Shown here: positions 52,609 through 61,812 of the stretch, piece after piece
How the letters are laid out: every line of letters begins with the position of its first letter
Position numbering within the stretch: the stretch's first letter is position 1
NCBI GenBank assembly: GCA_910585825.1
Contig: CAJUEY010000007.1
Coordinates: forward strand, 1 to 64,000
DNA: 64,000 nt
Origin: an uncultured Lachnospiraceae bacterium
Lineage (GTDB): Bacteria > Bacillota > Clostridia > Lachnospirales > Lachnospiraceae
Direction: 5' to 3'
Position numbers and translations under genes: made by a program
Notes under the pieces: generated by a model
The model's input: only the letters and a program-made list of their open reading frames with translations
Told to the model about the DNA's origin: nothing
The model's database searches: none

Positions 52609-52940
52609 ATACGGTTGATGAGACAACAACAATATAATGCAGGCAGGATAATGAGGGAAGAAAGAACTATCATTATTCTGCTTTTCGTGTTTTCTGGCAA
52701 TGATAAAAATACGGAAGAGATTATTTTTGCTATTGGTTAATGATTGCGGCAAGATTGTAAAATTAAAGACATCTTATTGCCCATAGGAAAGAAAACGGGA
52801 GGTGTTTCTATGAGCGAATATAAGCCGCCATTTCATAACTTGCGGCAAGTGTTTTGGAGTGTGGTGAAATTCTGCCGATTGAACTGCAAAAATTTTTATG
52901 TTAATATAGTAAAAATTATTAGCAGAGGAGGATGATAGAG
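52609..52940 (+). promoter_or_regulatory. gap after spoVAC with a promoter for the PAS gene
   Basis: 332 bases. TTGAAC at 52879-52884 and TAATAT at 52902-52907 (17-base spacer) probably drive the PAS gene at 52941. A short frame at 52810-52935 (41 codons, with GGGAGGTG before its ATG) may encode a small protein but overlaps that promoter. No terminator or known RNA is visible. Confidence 0.45.
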
Positions 52941-53321
52941 ATGGAATTGTATCCTTATTTAAAAAGTATGGCAGAGGAAGATTTGTGCGCCATTGTGATG
53001 TGTAATTTGAAGCATGAGATAATTTATATGAATCCGGCGGCGAAGGAGCGTTATGTGAAATGGGGCGGAGAGGCATTGCTTGGAAAGAATTTACTGAACT
53101 GCCACAATCAGACATCTGCCCGAATGATACAAAAGGCAGTAGACTGGTTTGCGAAAAGCAGCGAGAACAACCGGATGTATACGTCTTATAATGAAAAAGA
53201 AAATAAAGATGTATACATGGTAGCATTGCGGGAAGAGAACGGCGATTTGATTGGATATTATGAAAAGCATGAATATCGGAATCGGGAGACGGTTCCGTTT
53301 TACATCGGAATAGAGGAGTAA
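52941..53321 (+). CDS. PAS-domain protein
   Basis: About 126 residues forming one PAS domain (IIYMNPAAKERYVKWGG, GKNLLNCHNQTSARMI). PAS domains bind haem, flavin or small ligands, or mediate protein contact; the ligand here is not clear. The CHNQ motif could be a metal or haem site. GGAGG supports the ATG at 52941 over one at 52932. It ends 3 bases before the next gene. Confidence 0.75.
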   Translation: MELYPYLKSMAEEDLCAIVMCNLKHEIIYMNPAAKERYVKWGGEALLGKNLLNCHNQTSARMIQKAVDWFAKSSENNRMYTSYNEKENKDVYMVALREENGDLIGYYEKHEYRNRETVPFYIGIEE

Positions 53322-53324
53322 GCT

Positions 53325-53573
53325 ATGAGAGATGCAATAGATATGTCAGTGTCTCAGGTTTTTTACAAAGATGGAGAAAAGTATGCATTTGTATATTTTA
53401 CAGATGGAGACAGAACTGCAGAAGGAAGAATTCCGGATTGTAAGATTACGTCCAATCAGGGATTTTGCGATGCGGAAATCGGGCAGCTGGAAGACTATAT
53501 GAAAAAGGAGCTTGGAAATTTAAAGAAAATGGCAGCGGGTGTTCGTGTTATGGATGCGTTTATGAAGGAGTAA
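53325..53573 (+). CDS. small conserved-looking protein, unknown
   Basis: 82 residues, beta-strands then a C-terminal helix (YAFVYFTDGDRTAEGRIPDC, LEDYMKKELGNLKKMA). It lies 3 bases after the PAS gene, so the pair is co-transcribed and possibly functionally linked. I do not recognise the family. Confidence 0.6.
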   Translation: MRDAIDMSVSQVFYKDGEKYAFVYFTDGDRTAEGRIPDCKITSNQGFCDAEIGQLEDYMKKELGNLKKMAAGVRVMDAFMKE

Positions 53574-53598
53574 ACCGGAAGAAACACAGAAATATTTC

Positions 53599-53934
53599 TT
53601 ATTGAAATCCGTGTTCCCCCAGAAGATTTTTTGCAATATTAGTAAAATTGGAATTTGCGCCATAACTGATATTAAGTATGCCGGCTCCGCCTCCGAAACC
53701 GATAATATCGGCAGTCTGTTTTGATTCATATTCGGTAAGCATAACCGTCAGGCTTGCATAACTTCCATTGCGAAAGTAATATTTTTCAAAACAAAGTAAA
53801 ATGACGGCTGCCTTGTCGAATTCCTGGCAGCTTTCAGAAACCAGTTCTGCGTTGAGTCTGCTTTTTAAAATACCGGCAAGGTTTTTTATGCTTGTAGTAT
53901 GATTTCCCTCCATCTTGATCACTGTAGCGCCCAT
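53599..53934 (-). CDS. uncharacterised small protein
   Basis: 111 residues with no signal peptide or helix. The pattern of strands (AAVILLCFEKYY, ASLTVMLTEYE, DIIGFGGGAGILNISYG) suggests a small alpha/beta fold of the kind found in uncharacterised Lachnospiraceae proteins. A ribosome site (GGAGGT on the minus strand) supports this start. The function is unknown. Confidence 0.6.
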   Translation of the reverse strand: MGATVIKMEGNHTTSIKNLAGILKSRLNAELVSESCQEFDKAAVILLCFEKYYFRNGSYASLTVMLTEYESKQTADIIGFGGGAGILNISYGANSNFTNIAKNLLGEHGFQ

Positions 53935-54198
53935 ATCAATACCTCCTGTATTGTTTGCGAAAATATGCGTTTATTTTAATGTAATTATATACGATTGGCA
54001 GAAGAAATACAATATAGGGCGTCCTTAAGATAAAACTGATTTAGTTGAGAAGTTCCGAAAGTATCAAAAAGCGGCTTATTCTGCATGGAATACTGCTTGC
54101 AGTCCAAGTATGAAGATGATAAAATAATAGACACATTTAGGGTGTAGGGACATTGTAAAAATGCCTGATAATGAAAAACAGCAGAGAGGAGAAGGAAC

Positions 54199-57100
54199 AT
54201 GAAACAAAAAATGAAACGGTGGGCTGCGTACATACTGTCATTCTGCATGATGTTTGGCATGATGCAGTCGGTGTCTTTCCGGGATGTTTTTGCAGCAGCG
54301 GCAGACGGGGAGATTGACGAATCGCAGGAGGAGAATCGAATGGTACAGACCGTACGGTATTTAACCGATACGGAGACGGCGTCTACAAGCAGTCAGTCTT
54401 ATCTTGCATCATACTCAGACAGACTGACGGATTTTATTGCGGGAACGGAGAGCATGAAATGGTCTGTGGAGTTTAAAACAAGCGACGCATCCAAATTGCA
54501 GGGACTGCTGTTTCTGGAGAACAACGACGCGTATTGTGCATTCTATTTAAAAGAAGGCAAATTGTGTTTTGAGATCAGAGGCGGGACGCTTGTGTCGGGC
54601 AGTGCAGCTTATGGCGATGACACATACCACAAAGCGGAGCTGGAGATTCAAAAAGGCGGAGACTTGATTCTGAGAATGGATAATACTGAGGTGGCCAGAA
54701 GTGCCAATCCGTCGTTGCTGAAAGATCTTACATGGCAGCCGACGGCTTTTACAGTAGGCGGTTCTAAAGATTACAACAGCCCAAACGGCTGGAAATTTAC
54801 AGGAAGCATGAAAAACGTAGTTCTTGAAAAATCATACATCGTGGAGCAGGAGCCGGTATGGCAGGGGACAAATCTTTCCGATGCGGCTATAGATATAAAA
54901 GACGGCATTGATCTGCAAAACGGCGCATTATCCATGACTTACCGCTTGAAGAAAGCATCAGGGGATAAAACGGTTTTGATGACATTTGGCTCTGACGGAG
55001 AAATCTATGTGGACCCTGCAGGCGGCAAAGTCGGCGTCAGCATAGGAAGCGATAAGCTGGAATGGGCGGCGGGCACAGCTCTTGAAACGACCAAATGGCA
55101 TAACGTCGCTCTGGTAAAAAGCGGTTCGCTGTTTGAGATTTATGTAGACGGCAGTTCTGTGGACAGCGGAGAGTACAGCGGAACGCTTGATTTTTCCACG
55201 ATCCGAAAAGGTGAGAATGTGTACTGCTCCCAGGCAGCGCTTTATGACAGTGCAATCAGCGGGGATCAGGCAGCGTCTTTGCATGAGAACACGAATCTGA
55301 CCGCGTATCCGGATCAGACTCCCAAACTGGAAGGTTATTACAAGGGACCGAACAGGGATATTTTCAATGCGGGATTTGACGGATCGAAGGCATACCGAAT
55401 TCCGGCGATTACGACTTCCAAAAAGACGGGAACGGTCATCGCGGCCATTGACAAGAGATGGTACACGGATGCGGATACGGGCGTGAATGATACAGTCATT
55501 CGCAGAAGTGAAGATAACGGACAGACATGGGGACCGGTCATTCCCGTCATTGATATGCCGGATGCCGATGCTTATACGATTGATCCTGAGATTGCGGTGG
55601 ATAATGATCCCGAAAGCGAGCATTATGGAAGATTTTATATTCTGGTTGACTTAAACTCGTATGGCACGAGCCTGTGGGGAGCCGTGAACGGAACAGGCTA
55701 TACTGAGGTTGACGGAAAGCAGTACCAGATTTTGAACGATGACGCCGGCAATACTTATACGATTCGTGAAGGTGGAATTGTATATGACAGCGGCAACAAT
55801 CCTACGGAATACCAGGTGGAGATCGAGGCGGAGGCGCCGTACCGGGAACAGGGCAGCCTTTATAAAAACGGCACAAAAATCGGAAGCATCTATAAGAACG
55901 CGGAACTCAGAATGGTCGATACGGTCTACATGATGATGACTTACAGCGACGACGACGGAAAGACATGGTCACGTCCAAGAGATATTACTCCGGAGATCAA
56001 AGCGGATTGGATGTCGTTTTTCGGCGTAGGACCCGGCGCAGGTGTGCAGCTTCGAAATGGAGAGCACAAAGGGCGGCTGATTTTTACTATGTACTGTATA
56101 AAGAATGGGGCAAGCGCATCGAATTTCAGTTCATATAATGTGTATTCGGATGATCACGGGGCAACATGGCACAGAGGAGGATCGCCGAACGACAATCAGA
56201 CAGGCGGCCCACAGAACAGCACGCGCGAGCTGAATGAAAGCTGTATTGTGGAATTGGATAACGGACATCTGATTCAGTTTATGAAAAATCGTACAGCCAA
56301 CGTCGCAATGGCAGTCAGCGAAGACGGGGGAGAGACCTGGGGAGAAGTCACTTATGCCCAGGGAATTAATGAAGTGTACTGCGAGATGGCGGTTCTGCAT
56401 TACGGCGATCTGTATGATCCGAAAGACGGACAGACGAAAGAGGCAATTATTTTCGCCAATCCCTCAGGACCGGGACGCACCCATGGAAAGGTAAGGATTG
56501 CGTTTGTCAACGACGACGACACGCTTGACTGGGCATATGAAAAGCTGATCGAGGAAAAGGGCTTTTTGTATAATTCGCTGACGCTTATGAATGACGGAAA
56601 TATCGGCATCATTTATGAGAATAATAAAGCCGGCATTACGTCAGCGGCATTCACTTCTTTCAGCGCTCAATATATTATGGATGAGAATGCTTACGAGAAT
56701 ACGCCGCAGCCGTCCGGACTGAGCGTGGATATTCTGGACGCTGCCGGAAAGGAAACGGAGGCATTGCGCGCAGGAAACGAGCTTCGCATCAAGATTACGT
56801 TTGACGATAACGTGTTTGCGGCAGGCAGCGTGACTTCTAATATTCAGATTGGCGATGAAGTAAAAGAAGCCGCTCTGATTGGAAATGCAACTGAAAATAC
56901 GTTGGAATTCGGCTATACGATACAGCCGGAAGATATAGGCGACATTACGGTTCTGGCCGAAGTCAATGTCAAAGAAGGCGGCGCGGCGGAAACGATTTAT
57001 AATGTGCCTCTGACAGACAAACCGTTTGTAACAAAGACCGTTTCCCTTGGCAGGGTGCAGGCGGAAGGATTTGCGCAGCTGCCGACGGAGGGAATGTCGG

Positions 57101-58893
57101 TGACTGCGGGAAGTGAGCATGGAGGAACAAATGAAGGTCCGGCGTCTCACGTGTTAAATGACAACCGCGGACAGTATTGGCACACAAAATGGCCTTCTGA
57201 CGATGCTCCGGCCGGACGTTCAAAACACTGGATTACGCTTAATCTGGGCGGAACCTATCTGGTAAGCGGACTGAAATATCTGCCAAGAGCGAACGCCGAC
57301 AACGGCACGATTACAAAATATCAGATTGAGGTCAGCACGGACGGCGTGAATTTTTATCCATATGCGCAGGGCAGCTGGGCGCTGACTGCGGATGAAAAGA
57401 TCGTCAGCTTTGAATATGGTCCGGTTCTTGCAGCCCATGTAAGGCTGCGGTCACTGGAATCGACAGGCAACGTGTCGAGCGCGGCGGCAATCCGCATAAT
57501 CGGAAGCAGCCGGACAGAAGGAGCGGTAGACCGTGCAGGGCTGGTGCAGGAGCTGATCAAATATTCTGAGAACAAAGAGCAGCTTGCGGCGGCATATCCG
57601 CAGTTTGCGCAGGCCTTGGAGGCTGCAAAAGAGACTGCCGTGGATGCCTCTGCAACGCAGACGCAGATCGACCGCGCGTTGGAAACGTTGACGGCGGCCG
57701 CAGGTTCGTCTCTGAAAGAGCTTGACAATGATCTGAGCGCTGAAATAACGGCTGCGGAAGAGAAAAACACAGATGACTATACGATCACTTCCTGGAGCGC
57801 ATATCAGGCGGCTGTTACAGCGGCGGAGGCGCTTGGAGAAGACGCGTCGCAAGAGGAAAGGCTGAACGCGTATCTGACTTTGAAAAAAGCGGCGGCAAAT
57901 TTGATACTGAAAGATGCTGCAATGTCAGCAGGCAAAGAAACTGCGGAACGTAAGGCGGAGGAAGCGATTGCAAAACTGGACGCGCTGGTGCGTGAAAAAA
58001 ATGGCGTTATCAGCGCGGGAGATACGCTTCCGTTAAAGCTGGAAGACGGCACGGAGTTAACATGGAGCGTGAATTCTGAATCTGTCAGGATAGACGCGTA
58101 CGGAAATGTGATTGTGTCGGAGGATTTGAAGACAGACAGCGACATAGAATTTACCGTGGCGGTTTTCTATAGCAAGGGCATGAGCGCGACAAAGAGCGTG
58201 ACAGTAAAAGTCCGGGCTCTGACGCAGAAACAGTATACGGTGGCTTTTAACACAAACGGCGGCGCGCCTGTTCCAAATGAGCAGAAAGTCACGTCCGGCC
58301 AGACGGCGTCAAAACCAGTCGATCCGTCAAGGCCAGACTATGTGTTTGAAGGATGGTATCTGGAAAATTCGGCGGCGCCGTATGACTTTAATACGCCTGT
58401 GACCCAAAATATTACGCTTGTTGCAAAGTGGAAAGCAGATGGGCCGAATTGGTCTCTTCTGACAAAAGATTTGACGGTAACCGTAGGAAAGTTTAAATAC
58501 AGGGTGATTGATCCGGATAAAAAGACGGCAGCCGTTACAGGAAGCACGGGCAAATCGGCAAAGAGCCTGACAATCGGGGATACAGTTTCCATTAAGGGCA
58601 CATCCTGTACCATTGTTCAGATCGACAGCAGCGCGTTTAAGAATTACAAGAAACTGAAGAAAGTGACGATTGGCGCAAACGTGGCAACAATTGAAAAGAA
58701 CGCATTTTCTGGCTGCAAAAAACTGAAGACAATTACCCTTAAGGGCGTGGCTTTAAAAACAGTGAAGTCAGGGGCATTTAAGAATACGGCGAAGAATTTG
58801 ACCGTAAAAGCTGCCAAAGTGAAGAAAACGCAGCGAGGGAAACTTCAGAAAACCATGAGAAAAGGCGGCAATAAGAAATTAAAAGTAAAATAG
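54199..58893 (+). CDS. nanH: secreted GH33 sialidase with lectin-like and surface modules
   Basis: 1564 residues. Signal peptide to about residue 33. Two LamG/lectin-like domains (about 45-200 and 205-375) precede the GH33 core (375-840), which has YRIP with R400, Asp-boxes near 437, 583, 650 and 707, E680, R698, R760 and Y791 (LYNSLT), and a likely acid/base Asp at 424-426. The three arginines, Glu and Tyr keep the spacing of pneumococcal NanA, so it should release sialic acid. Then come an Ig-like region, an F5/8-type (CBM32) domain (about 965-1105), FIVAR-like helices, a Listeria-Bacteroides repeat (about 1343-1414), and an LRR with a Lys-rich end. No LPXTG motif. Whether it hydrolyses or forms anhydro-sialic acid is not clear. 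Confidence 0.93.
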   Translation: MKQKMKRWAAYILSFCMMFGMMQSVSFRDVFAAAADGEIDESQEENRMVQTVRYLTDTETASTSSQSYLASYSDRLTDFIAGTESMKWSVEFKTSDASKLQGLLFLENNDAYCAFYLKEGKLCFEIRGGTLVSGSAAYGDDTYHKAELEIQKGGDLILRMDNTEVARSANPSLLKDLTWQPTAFTVGGSKDYNSPNGWKFTGSMKNVVLEKSYIVEQEPVWQGTNLSDAAIDIKDGIDLQNGALSMTYRLKKASGDKTVLMTFGSDGEIYVDPAGGKVGVSIGSDKLEWAAGTALETTKWHNVALVKSGSLFEIYVDGSSVDSGEYSGTLDFSTIRKGENVYCSQAALYDSAISGDQAASLHENTNLTAYPDQTPKLEGYYKGPNRDIFNAGFDGSKAYRIPAITTSKKTGTVIAAIDKRWYTDADTGVNDTVIRRSEDNGQTWGPVIPVIDMPDADAYTIDPEIAVDNDPESEHYGRFYILVDLNSYGTSLWGAVNGTGYTEVDGKQYQILNDDAGNTYTIREGGIVYDSGNNPTEYQVEIEAEAPYREQGSLYKNGTKIGSIYKNAELRMVDTVYMMMTYSDDDGKTWSRPRDITPEIKADWMSFFGVGPGAGVQLRNGEHKGRLIFTMYCIKNGASASNFSSYNVYSDDHGATWHRGGSPNDNQTGGPQNSTRELNESCIVELDNGHLIQFMKNRTANVAMAVSEDGGETWGEVTYAQGINEVYCEMAVLHYGDLYDPKDGQTKEAIIFANPSGPGRTHGKVRIAFVNDDDTLDWAYEKLIEEKGFLYNSLTLMNDGNIGIIYENNKAGITSAAFTSFSAQYIMDENAYENTPQPSGLSVDILDAAGKETEALRAGNELRIKITFDDNVFAAGSVTSNIQIGDEVKEAALIGNATENTLEFGYTIQPEDIGDITVLAEVNVKEGGAAETIYNVPLTDKPFVTKTVSLGRVQAEGFAQLPTEGMSVTAGSEHGGTNEGPASHVLNDNRGQYWHTKWPSDDAPAGRSKHWITLNLGGTYLVSGLKYLPRANADNGTITKYQIEVSTDGVNFYPYAQGSWALTADEKIVSFEYGPVLAAHVRLRSLESTGNVSSAAAIRIIGSSRTEGAVDRAGLVQELIKYSENKEQLAAAYPQFAQALEAAKETAVDASATQTQIDRALETLTAAAGSSLKELDNDLSAEITAAEEKNTDDYTITSWSAYQAAVTAAEALGEDASQEERLNAYLTLKKAAANLILKDAAMSAGKETAERKAEEAIAKLDALVREKNGVISAGDTLPLKLEDGTELTWSVNSESVRIDAYGNVIVSEDLKTDSDIEFTVAVFYSKGMSATKSVTVKVRALTQKQYTVAFNTNGGAPVPNEQKVTSGQTASKPVDPSRPDYVFEGWYLENSAAPYDFNTPVTQNITLVAKWKADGPNWSLLTKDLTVTVGKFKYRVIDPDKKTAAVTGSTGKSAKSLTIGDTVSIKGTSCTIVQIDSSAFKNYKKLKKVTIGANVATIEKNAFSGCKKLKTITLKGVALKTVKSGAFKNTAKNLTVKAAKVKKTQRGKLQKTMRKGGNKKLKVK

Positions 58894-58934
58894 TTCTAAA
58901 AATAAAAAACTGTAAAAAGTTGTAAAAAATGGAT

Positions 58935-59004
58935 TCCTCCGTTGTCTTGAGAAAAAAATCTGTTTATGTTATAATCATAGCCAGATCAATAAGACAGCGG
59001 AGGA
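58935..59004 (+). promoter_or_regulatory. promoter flanked by an inverted repeat that covers the amidase ribosome site
   Basis: TTGAGA at 58947-58952 and TATAAT at 58970-58975, 17-base spacer. TCCTCCGTTGTCTT (58935-58948) is an inverted repeat of AAGACAGCGGAGGA (58991-59004) with one mismatch, and the right arm contains the GGAGG site. Transcripts reading through from the sialidase would hide the ribosome site; transcripts from the local promoter would not. Confidence 0.7.
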
Positions 59005-59010
59005 TTTTTA

Positions 59011-60348
59011 ATGAAAAATTGTAAAACAGTTTTAGCGGCTTTTCTGATCGCTGCCATAGTGATAGTTTCCGGAGCGGATACTGCCCGGGCAGATAACTTT
59101 TTTTCCAGACTTTTTGGAAGTGTGGGAAACGAAAGTGCAGATTCCACTGGCAAATCCAAATCATCAGATCTTATAGTCGTGCTGGATGCCGGACACGGAG
59201 GATATGATTCCGGGGCAGTCGGACATGGATTAATGGAAAAAAATCTCACATTAAAAATTGCAAATTACTGTAAATCTGAACTGGAGAAATATCAGGGGGT
59301 CAAAGTATATATGACCCGTTCTTCAGATTTGTATGTGGGATTGGAACAGAGAGTTTCGATTGCAGCGGGGCGCAGGGCGGATGTATTCGTCAGTCTGCAT
59401 ATCAATGCTGCCTCATCTTCTGCCAATGGGGCGGAAGTGTATTATCCCAATTCCAATTACAACGGTTCTGTCGGTGAAAAAGGCAGAAAGCTTGCCAGAG
59501 AGATTCAGGGAAATCTGACTTCCCTTGGACTATATAATAGAGGAACAAAAATTCGTAATTCTGAGAGCGGATCAACATATCGGGACGGCTCTCTTGCGGA
59601 TTATTATGCAGTGATCCGTGGTTCCAAACAGTCAGGATTTCCGGGGATTATTGTAGAACATGCATTTATTTCCAATGCCTCTGATGCTGCCAGGTATTTA
59701 AATTCCAACAGCAAGTTAAAGAAACTGGGCGTAGCGGATGCAAAAGGAATTGCCTCTTGCTATGGATTGAAAAAAGCGTCAGAAGAAACAGAAACGCTGC
59801 AGCCTACGGAATTGAAACGTGTGACAGGAAAATCATCTAATGCAGCGTCTTTGAAATGGGAAAAAGTAAAGGGCGTGACGGGATACGAAATTTACCGCAG
59901 CACGTCCAAAAAAGGCACCTATCAGCAGGTAGCAACCGTCAAGAAAGCCGCCACAGTCACTTATAATGACAAGAGCGTTAAAGCGGGTAAGACTTACTAT
60001 TATAAAGTACGTCCCTACAAAATCTCAGGGAGCCGGAAAATTACAGGTAAGTTTTCTACAGCGCAAAAAGTGAAGCTTTTGAAACAGCCCACAGTTTCTG
60101 TTGGCAATAAAACAGGCTCTATGGTAAATGTGAAATGGAAACAGGTAAAAGGCGCTTTGAAGTATGAAGTCTGCCGCAGCGCCTCCAAAAAGGGAAAATA
60201 TCAGAAAATAGCTACCGTTCAGAAGGTATACAATTATAAAGATATCAGCCGGAAGGCAGGCAAAACCTATTACTATAAAGTACGTGCCGTAAGCAATGGC
60301 ATAGGCGGCGTTACTTACGGCCCCTATAGTGAGATCAAAGGAAAGTAA
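59011..60348 (+). CDS. secreted N-acetylmuramoyl-L-alanine amidase with two Fn3-like repeats
   Basis: 445 residues. Signal peptide to about 27 (TARADN). Amidase_3 catalytic part (about 50-255): DAGHGGYDSGAVG, FVSLHINAA and the Glu in IIVEHAFIS. Two Fn3-like repeats follow (about 265-355 and 356-445) with NAASLKWEKVKG and VNVKWKQVKG starts and YYYKVR ends. It cuts the amide bond between muramic acid and the stem peptide, outside the cell. The repeats probably bind the wall or sugars. Regulated by its own promoter. Confidence 0.92.
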   Translation: MKNCKTVLAAFLIAAIVIVSGADTARADNFFSRLFGSVGNESADSTGKSKSSDLIVVLDAGHGGYDSGAVGHGLMEKNLTLKIANYCKSELEKYQGVKVYMTRSSDLYVGLEQRVSIAAGRRADVFVSLHINAASSSANGAEVYYPNSNYNGSVGEKGRKLAREIQGNLTSLGLYNRGTKIRNSESGSTYRDGSLADYYAVIRGSKQSGFPGIIVEHAFISNASDAARYLNSNSKLKKLGVADAKGIASCYGLKKASEETETLQPTELKRVTGKSSNAASLKWEKVKGVTGYEIYRSTSKKGTYQQVATVKKAATVTYNDKSVKAGKTYYYKVRPYKISGSRKITGKFSTAQKVKLLKQPTVSVGNKTGSMVNVKWKQVKGALKYEVCRSASKKGKYQKIATVQKVYNYKDISRKAGKTYYYKVRAVSNGIGGVTYGPYSEIKGK

Positions 60349-60353
60349 GGATG

Positions 60354-60752
60354 CTATTGCCTTTTACAGAGGATCTGTTCAAAGATCAGGCCCGCACCCA
60401 TCCACAGGGGGAAATAATCCAGCCGAATCAGGCCGTTGATATTTAATTTTGCCTTGCTGTAATCCCAGGGACAGAGTTTGTGTTTTTTGAGCAGACTGCC
60501 GCTGAAATATTCAAAAGAGAGAATACCGGCTCCATAAATTCCGCCGCGGAAAAGCGGCGGAAATTTTTCTAACAGAGGATATACCTCCCCGATGATGGAA
60601 GCCATTCCATAAATGGGAAACATCCAGACGGAAGTGTTTCCTGTCAAAGTAAAATCCTTTTTTCGGAAAGAATTCAAAGAAGTATAAATAATTTCCATAC
60701 ACCATCCGGTGAGTCCGCAGATGGCAAAGTTTTTTTTGATACGATGTTTTTT
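60354..60752 (-). CDS. ABC_trans_CmpB-type membrane protein
   Basis: About 133 residues with four helices. GWCMEIIYTSL, NTSVWMFPIYGMA, FEYFSGSLL and CPWDYS...NINGLIRLDYFPLW match the CmpB family, often called a putative ABC permease, though no ATPase is nearby. The start is uncertain: ATG 60752 or TTG 60776, neither with a clear ribosome site. Confidence 0.75.
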   Translation of the reverse strand, partial: KKHRIKKNFAICGLTGWCMEIIYTSLNSFRKKDFTLTGNTSVWMFPIYGMASIIGEVYPLLEKFPPLFRGGIYGAGILSFEYFSGSLLKKHKLCPWDYSKAKLNINGLIRLDYFPLWMGAGLIFEQILCKRQ

Positions 60753-60871
60753 CATGTTCTTAGTCTGTGCAGACAATCGAAAAATATTCAGTAGGATTCT
60801 CTTTGATTTCAGGTATAAATGATTTCACAACGCATACAATTTATTAATCAGGGGAATCGGAGGAATTCAAG

Positions 60872-61303
60872 GTGAGTGCCAAAACAAAAATTGTAGTCCT
60901 TCATATGAAAGAAATGATCTATACACTGATATTTGCGGGGCTTGGAATATTATTGATTCTGCTGCTGATATTTATGTTTTTTCCAAAGCAGAGGGATAGG
61001 ACCACAGAGACCATGAAATATGTTGCGGGTGTATATACGTCTACAATTCAGTTCCATGACAGCACGATTGATGTTCAGGTAGCAGTAGATGAGAATCGAA
61101 TCAATTCCATATCATTGGTAAATTTGGATGAAACAGTGACGACAATGTATCCGCTGATGGAACCGGCGGTGGAAAATCTTGCAGAACAAATCATAACAAA
61201 ACAATCCACAGAGACGATCACTTACACGGATGACAATCAATATACATCCATGGTGATTTTAAATGCCGTAAACGATGCACTGACAAAAGCAGCTGTAGAA
61301 TGA
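60872..61303 (+). CDS. single-helix membrane protein with FMN-bind-like domain
   Basis: 143 residues. One membrane helix (about 14-36), then an outer domain resembling FMN_bind (AGVYTSTIQFHDSTIDVQV, ILNAVNDAL). The Thr that would carry FMN in the SGATxT motif is not obvious (DDNQYTS instead), so flavin binding is doubtful. GTG start with GGAGG 8 bases upstream. A terminator follows. Confidence 0.65.
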   Translation: MSAKTKIVVLHMKEMIYTLIFAGLGILLILLLIFMFFPKQRDRTTETMKYVAGVYTSTIQFHDSTIDVQVAVDENRINSISLVNLDETVTTMYPLMEPAVENLAEQIITKQSTETITYTDDNQYTSMVILNAVNDALTKAAVE

Positions 61304-61348
61304 TTTTTCATATGCCGGGAGATGCATGCTCCGGTATGAGAAAATAAT

Positions 61349-61403
61349 AATCCCGGAATGTCCTCTACACAGGTTTGTGTATGGGCATTCCGGGATTTGT
61401 TTT
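61349..61403 (+). terminator. strong hairpin terminator
   Basis: AATCCCGGAATG (61349-61360) pairs perfectly with CATTCCGGGATT (61386-61397), with an inner ACACA/TGTGT stem, then T residues. It may also serve the convergent gene at 61424. Confidence 0.9.
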
Positions 61404-61423
61404 AAAAAAAGCATTCGGAAAAC

Positions 61424-61666
61424 TTATTCTTCCGCAGACAGACTGCCGAGATAATCGGAAATAGCCTCCATGGTGATTTCCGTGGTTTTGGCAGGCCGGG
61501 AAGCCTCCCATCTGCTGTATCCGGAATAACCGATCCAGCCGATCAAAGCAATGCAGATTACCGCACCCACCGTGCGGGCGATCAGATTTTTTGCTTTCTC
61601 CTTTTTCAAAATCTGTTTGCGGTTCGCTTTTTCTTTTTTATAACGTTCTACTTTCGCCTGACTCAT
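61424..61666 (-). CDS. small single-helix membrane protein
   Basis: 80 residues: a very basic, coil-prone N-terminus (KVERYKKEKANRKQILKKEKAK), one helix (about 31-49) and an acidic end (LGSLSAEE). No family is recognised. Ribosome site AGGAGATT on the minus strand. It may be a membrane anchor or adaptor. Confidence 0.65.
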   Translation of the reverse strand: MSQAKVERYKKEKANRKQILKKEKAKNLIARTVGAVICIALIGWIGYSGYSRWEASRPAKTTEITMEAISDYLGSLSAEE

Positions 61667-61812
61667 ATTGAAATCTCCTTATAAACCATTTTCAGACATT
61701 ATACAACATTCTGTAAAAAATGTAAATGAATATTCTTACTTGAGTTTTCTTTTTGATTTTTGTATGTTAGAATGTAAAACAAAGTGTTTAAAGGAAGATG
61801 AGGGGAATTTTC

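Noticed and set aside
58935..59004. Proven phase-variable invertible promoter
   Set aside because: The arms are short, there is no recombinase gene nearby, and a ribosome-site hairpin explains the repeat equally well.
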